From: an uncultured Gammaproteobacteria bacterium
Lineage (GTDB): Bacteria; Pseudomonadota; Gammaproteobacteria; UBA6429; Thiohalophilaceae
Direction: 5' to 3'
Length of the DNA stretch: 64,000 bases
Assembly (NCBI GenBank): GCA_913064945.1
Contig: CAJYAN010000004.1
Span: 221,608-285,607, forward strand
Shown here: positions 63,874 to 64,000 of the stretch, piece after piece
How positions within the stretch are numbered: position 1 is the first letter of the stretch
Layout: every line of letters begins with the position of its first letter
Program-made: the position numbers and the translations under genes
The notes under the pieces: generated by a model
The model's database searches: none
Told to the model about the DNA's origin: nothing
The model's input: the letters and a program-made list of their open reading frames with translations, nothing else

Positions 63874-64000
63874 GAGCCTGTAAATTAAATTGTGTAACTG
63901 CTCATTAATTATTACTCTAATTTACAGGAGAATAAGGAATGAGTATAGCGATGAACGAAAAGGACATGAGAGCACTGGCAGCGGAGCTGGCGAAAAACAT
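63874..64000 (+). mobile_element. Probable IS256-family element, left end (runs off window)
   Basis: Starts around GAGCCTGTAAATTAAATTGTG, a pattern like the ends of IS256-family elements, followed by a short leader with AGGAG and a transposase start. The right end and any target duplication are outside the window, so family and boundaries are provisional. Confidence 0.65.
63939..64000 (+). CDS. Transposase N-terminus, IS256-like (3' truncated by window)
   Basis: Twenty codons are visible: MSIAMNEKDMRALAAELAKN, opening from an ATG with an AGGAG-AATAAGG site. The amphipathic start is like IS256/Mutator-family transposases. The rest lies beyond the window. Confidence 0.6.
   Translation, partial: MSIAMNEKDMRALAAELAKN

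Noticed and set aside
1..64000. tRNA or rRNA genes
   Set aside because: No tRNA TPsiC-loop (GTTCGAATC-type) paired with an acceptor stem and no rRNA-like segment was seen on either strand.

Overview
This is chromosomal DNA of a Gram-negative gammaproteobacterium. The evidence is argE/argF/argD/argG, phoBR-phoU, sodB, rnt, grxD, pyrC, bioA, selO, outer-membrane porin and OmpA-type genes, and many lipoproteins. A glycine-to-betaine methylation operon with a BCCT transporter, plus an asparagine-synthase-like enzyme resembling dipeptide-osmolyte amidotransferases, suggests a salt-tolerant lifestyle. No rRNA, tRNA or CRISPR array was seen. The species cannot be named from the sequence alone.

Layout. 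(1) 1-3.9 kb: a probable phosphate-saving lipid-remodelling cluster (metallophosphoesterase, PAP2 phosphatase, GT4 glycosyltransferase, olsB, olsA). (2) 3.9-10.9 kb: argE, an SH3/coiled-coil membrane protein, phoB-phoR, phoU and a porin; phoB and the porin each have Pho boxes upstream. (3) 10.9-30 kb: housekeeping and signalling genes, including argD-argF, sodB, an orphan hydantoinase B, an AsnB-family enzyme, grxD, cytochrome b561, rnt, a TraB/GumN protein, a GGDEF/EAL sensor, pyrC, a solute-binding protein plus hybrid kinase pair, and fumC. (4) 30-35.4 kb: a pyruvate dehydrogenase operon in which E2 and E3 are fused in one polypeptide. (5) 35.5-43 kb: an OmpA-family protein, argG, bioA and the betaine operon GSMT-SDMT-BCCT. 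(6) 43.9-46 kb: a bufferin/HvfA-type RiPP operon made of a Cys-motif precursor, an MNIO (DUF692) enzyme and a DUF2063 partner. (7) 46-54.4 kb: DUF1841, DUF6524, peroxiredoxin, HopJ, selO, a small nucleotidyltransferase/antitoxin-like pair, two paralogous lipoproteins inside inverted repeats, a RIO kinase and a lipoprotein. (8) 54.4-64 kb: a defence island with an AbiE pair, whose toxin appears to carry a WYL-like C-terminus, flanked by direct repeats. It is followed by a type I restriction-modification locus that has two unusual genes, a GHKL ATPase and a large protein with a phosphoribosyltransferase-like loop, between hsdS and hsdR. The hsdR gene is cut after about 47 codons by what looks like an IS256-family element running off the window.

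The window also carries several dispersed repeats: a MITE-like element in two inverted copies, CCCTCTCCC/GGGAGAGGG hairpins, and in-frame repeat insertions inside selO, hsdM and hsdS. The strongest candidates for new biology are the two-gene insert in the hsd operon, the AbiEii-WYL fusion, and the bufferin-like operon. All assignments are from reading the sequence; no database search was run.
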